This document shows positions 60,402 to 64,000 of a stretch of DNA of 64,000 nucleotides, one piece after another. A program made the translations under genes and the position numbers. The notes under the pieces are model-generated. The model saw only the letters and a list, made by a program, of their open reading frames with translations, had not been told where the DNA came from and searched no databases. Within the stretch, counting starts at the first letter, position 1, and each line of letters begins with the position of its first letter. The DNA comes from Streptomyces puniciscabiei (lineage in GTDB: Bacteria; Actinomycetota; Actinomycetes; Streptomycetales; Streptomycetaceae), in contig NZ_VFNX01000005.1 of the NCBI RefSeq assembly GCF_006715785.1, positions 165,218 through 229,217 of the forward strand, read 5' to 3'.

Positions 60402-61968
60402 ATGCCTGCCAACGAGGGAACCCGGACGTACGACGCCGTCATCGTCGGCGGCGGCCACAACGGCCTGGTCGCCGCCGCCTACCTGGCCCGGGCGGGCCGC
60501 TCCGTGCTGGTGCTGGAACGGCTCGGGCACACCGGCGGCGCCGCCGTCTCCACCCGCCCGTTCGCCGGGGTGGACGCCCGTCTGTCGCGCTACTCCTACC
60601 TGGTCAGCCTGCTGCCGCAGAAGATCGTGCGCGACCTCGGTCTGGACTTCCGGGTGCGCGGGCGCACCATCTCCTCGTACACGCCCGTGGAGCGCGGCGG
60701 ACGCCACACCGGACTCCTCGTCGGCGGCGGCGAGCAGCGCACCCGGGAGGCCTTCGCCCGGCTGACCGGCGGCGAGCGCGAGTACGAGGCCTGGCAGCGC
60801 TTCTACGGCATGACCACGCGCGTCGCCGAACGCGTCTTCCCGACCCTCACCGAACCGCTGCCCACCCGCGACGAACTGCGCCGCCGCATCGACGACGAGA
60901 CGGCCTGGCGAGCCCTGTTCGAGGAGCCGATCGGGGTCGCCGTCGAGGAGAACTTCGGGGACGACCTGGTCCGGGGCGTGGTCCTGACCGACGCCCTGAT
61001 CGGCACCTTCGCCGACGCCCATGACCCCTCCCTCACCCAGAACCGCTGCTTCCTCTACCACGTCATCGGCGGCGGCACCGGCGCCTGGGACGTGCCCGTC
61101 GGCGGCATGGGCGCCCTCACCGACGCCCTGGCAGCCGCGGCCCGCGCGGCGGGCGCGGTCATCGCGACCGGACACGAGGCGGTCCGCATCGCCACCGACG
61201 GACACACCGCCGAGGTCACCTACCGCACGGCCGACGGCGAGGGCGTCGCCGCCGCCCGGCACGTCCTGGTGAACGCCTCTCCGCAGGAGCTGGCCGGCCT
61301 GACGGGAGACCCGTCGCCCGAGCCTCCCGAGGGTGCCCAGCTCAAGGTCAACATGCTGCTCACCCGGCTGCCCCGGCTGCGCGACACGGCCGTCGACCCG
61401 CGCGAGGCCTTCGCCGGCACCTTCCACATCGCCGAGGGCTACCGGCAGCTCGCCACCGCCCACGCCCAGGCCGCTGCCGGTGAACTCCCCGCCGTGCCGC
61501 CCTCGGAGATCTACTGCCACTCCCTGACCGACCCCACCATCCTCGGCCCCGAGCTCGCCGGGCGCGGCTACCAGACCCTCACCCTGTTCGGCCTGCACAC
61601 CCCCGCCCGGCTCTTCGACCGGGACAACGACGCCGTACGCGAGGAGCTGCTGAAGTCCACCCTCGCCCAGCTCGACGCCCACCTCGCCGAACCCCTCGCC
61701 GACTGCCTGGCCCACCGACGCCGACGGCCGCCCCTGCATCGAGGCCAAGACCCCGCTCGACCTCGAACGCGACCTGCGGCTGCCCGGCGGCAACATCTTC
61801 CACCGCGCCCTGTCCTGGCCCTACGTCCAGGAGGGGACGGGCCGTTGGGGAGTGGAGACCCGGCACGCGAACGTGCTGCTGTGCGGCTCGGGCGCGGTGC
61901 GCGGGGGAGGGGTGAGCGGGGTACCGGGACACAATGCGGCGATGGCGGTGCTGGAGGCCGCCTCGTGA
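60402..61968 (+). pseudogene. Phytoene-desaturase-like FAD oxidoreductase with one frameshift
   Basis: ATG at 60402 follows AAGGA. The first 435 codons are in frame: VIVGGGHNGLVAAAYLARAG with GGAAVSTRPF (FAD-binding), and GGMGALTDALAAAARAAGA, as in phytoene desaturase and pyridine nucleotide-disulfide oxidoreductase-domain 2 proteins. Near 61710 one extra C in a CCC run (CTGGCCCACC) shifts the frame. The other frame continues seamlessly as TDADGRPCIEAKTPLDLERD to GVSGVPGHNAAMAVLEAAS and stops at 61966-61968. A real frameshift or a sequencing error are both possible; without it the product would be about 521 residues. Confidence 0.85.
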
Positions 61969-62045
61969 GGCGCCGCCCGAAAAGAATCTGACGGAACGTC
62001 AGAAATCCTCTTCCGTCGTCCGGCCGGCTGCGGCATCCTGCGCCC

Positions 62046-63155
62046 ATGCAGACGGAGCTGAGCAGGAAACTGGGAGTCGAGCACGCCGTCTTCGGCTTCA
62101 CGCCGTTCCCCGCCGTCGCCGCGGCCATCAGCCGGGCCGGCGGCTTCGGCGTGCTCGGCGCGGTCCGCTACAACCGCCCCCGACGACCTCAAGCGCGACC
62201 TCGACTGGCTCGACGAGCACGCCGGCGGCCGGCCCTACGGGCTGGACGTCGTCATGCCGGCGAAGAGGTCGAGGGCGTGACCGAGGCGGAGGTCGAGGCG
62301 ATGATCCCCGAGGGGCACCGGCAGTTCGTGCGGGACACCCTCGCCAAGTACGGCGTCGCCGAACTGGCCGAGGGCGAGGCGTCCGGGTGGCGCATCACCG
62401 GATGGATGGAGCAGGTCGCCAGCACCCAGCTCGACGTCGCCTTCGACTACCCGATCAAGCTGCTCGCCAACGCCCTCGGCTCGCCGCCCCCCGACGTCGT
62501 CGCCCGCGCCCACGACCGGGGCGTGCTGGTCGCCGCCCTCGCCGGCAGCGCCCGGCACGCCCGCAAGCACCAGGAGGCGGGCATCGACATCGTCGTCGCG
62601 CAGGGCTACGAGGCCGGCGGTCACACCGGCGAGATCGCCACCATGGTGCTCACCCCCGAGATCGTGGACGCCGTCGACCCGCTGCCCGTCCTGGCGCGGG
62701 CGGCATCGGCAGCGGGCACAGGTGGCTGCCGCACTCACACTCGGCGCGGCAGGGTGTGTGGCTTGGTCTCGATATGGCTGACCACCACAGAAGCCGACCT
62801 GCACTCGCCCGCCCTGACCCGCAAGCTGCTCGCCGCCGGGTCCGGCGACACCGTCCGCTCCCGTGCCCTCACGGGCAAGCCCGCACGCCAGCTGCGTACC
62901 GAGTGGACCGACGCCTGGGACGACCCGGCCGGTCCCGGCACCCTGCCCATGCCGCTGCAGGGGCTGCTGGTGGCCGAGGCGGTGTCCCGGATCCAGAAGT
63001 ACGAGGTCGAACCGCTGCTCGGCACGCCGGTCGGGCAGATCGTCGGCCGGATGAGCAGCGAACGCAGCGTCCAGGCCGTCTTCGACGACCTCACCCGCGG
63101 CTTCGAGAAGGCCGTGGACCGCATCAACCGCATCGCCGGAAGGAGCGGCAAGTGA
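62046..63155 (+). CDS. Nitronate monooxygenase (2-nitropropane dioxygenase family)
   Basis: A 369-codon open frame encoding an FMN TIM-barrel NMO: GFTPFPAVAAAISRAGGFGVLGAVRYN, GIDIVVAQGYEAGGHTGEIATMVL with the flavin-binding AGGHTG, and SIWLTTTEADLHS. Two inner segments are out of family sequence: about codons 43-75, where the other frame reads PDDLKRDLDWLDEHAGGRPY, and about 220-240, where GGIGSG is scrambled. Both are explained by paired +1/-1 single-base changes that restore the frame. The product as written would be damaged at the flavin phosphate site. It ends in a GTGA overlap with the next gene. Confidence 0.82.
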   Translation: MQTELSRKLGVEHAVFGFTPFPAVAAAISRAGGFGVLGAVRYNRPRRPQARPRLARRARRRPALRAGRRHAGEEVEGVTEAEVEAMIPEGHRQFVRDTLAKYGVAELAEGEASGWRITGWMEQVASTQLDVAFDYPIKLLANALGSPPPDVVARAHDRGVLVAALAGSARHARKHQEAGIDIVVAQGYEAGGHTGEIATMVLTPEIVDAVDPLPVLARAASAAGTGGCRTHTRRGRVCGLVSIWLTTTEADLHSPALTRKLLAAGSGDTVRSRALTGKPARQLRTEWTDAWDDPAGPGTLPMPLQGLLVAEAVSRIQKYEVEPLLGTPVGQIVGRMSSERSVQAVFDDLTRGFEKAVDRINRIAGRSGK

Positions 63156-64000
63156 CCAGCACGCCCCCCGCCGGATTCTGGGCCCAGGCCACGGGCGACC
63201 CCGACCGCACGGTGCTCATCGCCCCCGACGGCGAGGAGTGGACCGCCGGACGGCTGCACGGCGCCGCCAACCGGCTCGTCCACGGCCTGCGCGCGGCCGG
63301 CCTGGAGCGCGGCGACGCCTTCGCCGTCGTCCTGCCGAACGGCGTCGAGTTCCTCACCGCCTACCTGGCCGCCACCCAGGCCGGCCTCTATCTGGTCCCG
63401 GTCAACCACCACCTGGTCGGCCCCGAGATCGCCTGGATCGTCGCCGACTCCGGCGCCAAGGTGCTCATCGCGCACGAGCGGTTCGGCGACGCGGCGCGCC
63501 GGGCCGCCGACGAGGCCGGCTGCCGGGCACGCACCGGTACGCGGTCGGCGCGGTCGAGGGCTTCCGGCCGTACGCCCACTGCTGGACGGGCGACCGGAGT
63601 CCGCACCCGACGGCCGGGAACTCGGCTGGGTCATGAACCACCTCCGGTACGACGGACGCCCGCGCGGCATTCGCCGCCCGCTGCCCGGCAAGATCCCGAG
63701 GAGGCCTACCTGGGCGGTTTCCTCGGGATCTTCGGCATCAAGCCCTTCGACGACAACGTCCACCTGGTCTGCTCGCCGCTGTACCACACGGCGGTCCTGC
63801 AGTTCGCGGGCGCGTCCTGCACATCGGCCACCGTCTGGTCTGATGGACAGGTGGCCCGCAGGAGATGCTGCGCCTGATCGACACCCACCGGTGACGCACC
63901 CATATGGTCCCGACCCAGTTCCACCGGCTCTCGCCCTCCCCGACGAGGTGAAGGCCGCTACGACGTCTCGTCCATGCGGCACGCCATCACGGCGCCGCCC
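63152..64000 (+). CDS. Acyl-CoA synthetase (AMP-dependent), frameshifted and cut by the window end
   Basis: Starting at GTG 63152 with a 4-nt overlap to the NMO gene, it shows a ligase N-terminus: GFWAQATGDPDRTVLIAPDGEEW, VVLPNGVEFLTAYLAATQAGLYLVPVN and DSGAKVLIAHERFGDAAR. From about 63520 the frame shifts repeatedly; pieces such as EAYLGGFLGIFGIKPFDDNVH and VCSPLYHTAVLQFAGAS remain recognisable, and the P-loop region (near 63630, normally YTSGTTG) is distorted. It continues beyond the window. Long-chain fatty acid ligase is the best family guess. Confidence 0.75.

Noticed and set aside
1..64000. CRISPR array associated with the Tn7-like element
   Set aside because: No regularly spaced direct repeats or Cas protein motifs were found anywhere in the window.

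Overview
The window reads as high-GC actinobacterial chromosome, almost certainly Streptomyces or a close relative. GC-rich third codon positions, GGAGG/AAGGAG ribosome binding sites, frequent GTG starts, and lineage-typical families (DUF1876, CGNR/ABATE, MpaB/DUF2236, SHOCT, tandem universal stress proteins) all point there. Many broken genes, dispersed paralogues, an IS element and a transposon suggest an accessory chromosome arm rather than core. No rRNA, tRNA or CRISPR array was recognised.

Region 1 (1-40 kb) is a dense patchwork of small catabolic or detoxification modules, each paired with its own TetR, HxlR, MarR or CGNR regulator, often divergently. Enzymes include an Old Yellow Enzyme, a PrpE-type acyl-CoA synthetase, HSL-type and other alpha/beta hydrolases, medium-chain reductases, enoyl-CoA hydratase-fold proteins, SDRs, an acyl-CoA dehydrogenase, an LLM flavin oxidoreductase, dihydrolipoyl dehydrogenase and an amidase. 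Two operons stand out: 11044-14762 (reductase, hydrolase, EthD-like, hydratase-fold) and 26908-23504 (hydratase, hydrolase, acyl-CoA ligase). Short palindromes recur at separate loci and appear to tie modules into small regulons: ATTACGATCGTAAT at three loci, TGAGT/ACTCA sites at two TetR paralogues, a 35-bp element at two loci, and ATAACnnnGTTAT at two. Relics of paralogous regulators and hydrolases indicate growth by duplication followed by decay.

Region 2 (40-51.2 kb) is mobile. After metallo-hydrolase and aldo/keto reductase relics comes a five-gene minus-strand operon encoding a Tn7-like transposition machine: TnsA-like endonuclease, TnsB/Mu-type DDE transposase, TnsC/TniB-type AAA+ ATPase and two different TniQ proteins, every junction being a 4-nt stop/start overlap. 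A long inverted repeat lies just upstream. An IS5-family element with clear ends and an AGT target duplication sits next to it.

Region 3 (51.4-57 kb) is an eroded dormancy/stress-type cluster: DUF1876 protein, deleted and frameshifted universal stress proteins, CBS and SHOCT relics, an intact kinase-fold/P-loop fusion and an NmrA-like protein.

Region 4 (57-64 kb) holds an MpaB-type oxygenase, a serine/threonine kinase fused to TPR-like repeats, a phytoene-desaturase-like flavoprotein, a nitronate monooxygenase and an acyl-CoA ligase cut by the window end. The last 2.3 kb contains many single-base indels, several mutually compensating, which look more like sequence error than biology.
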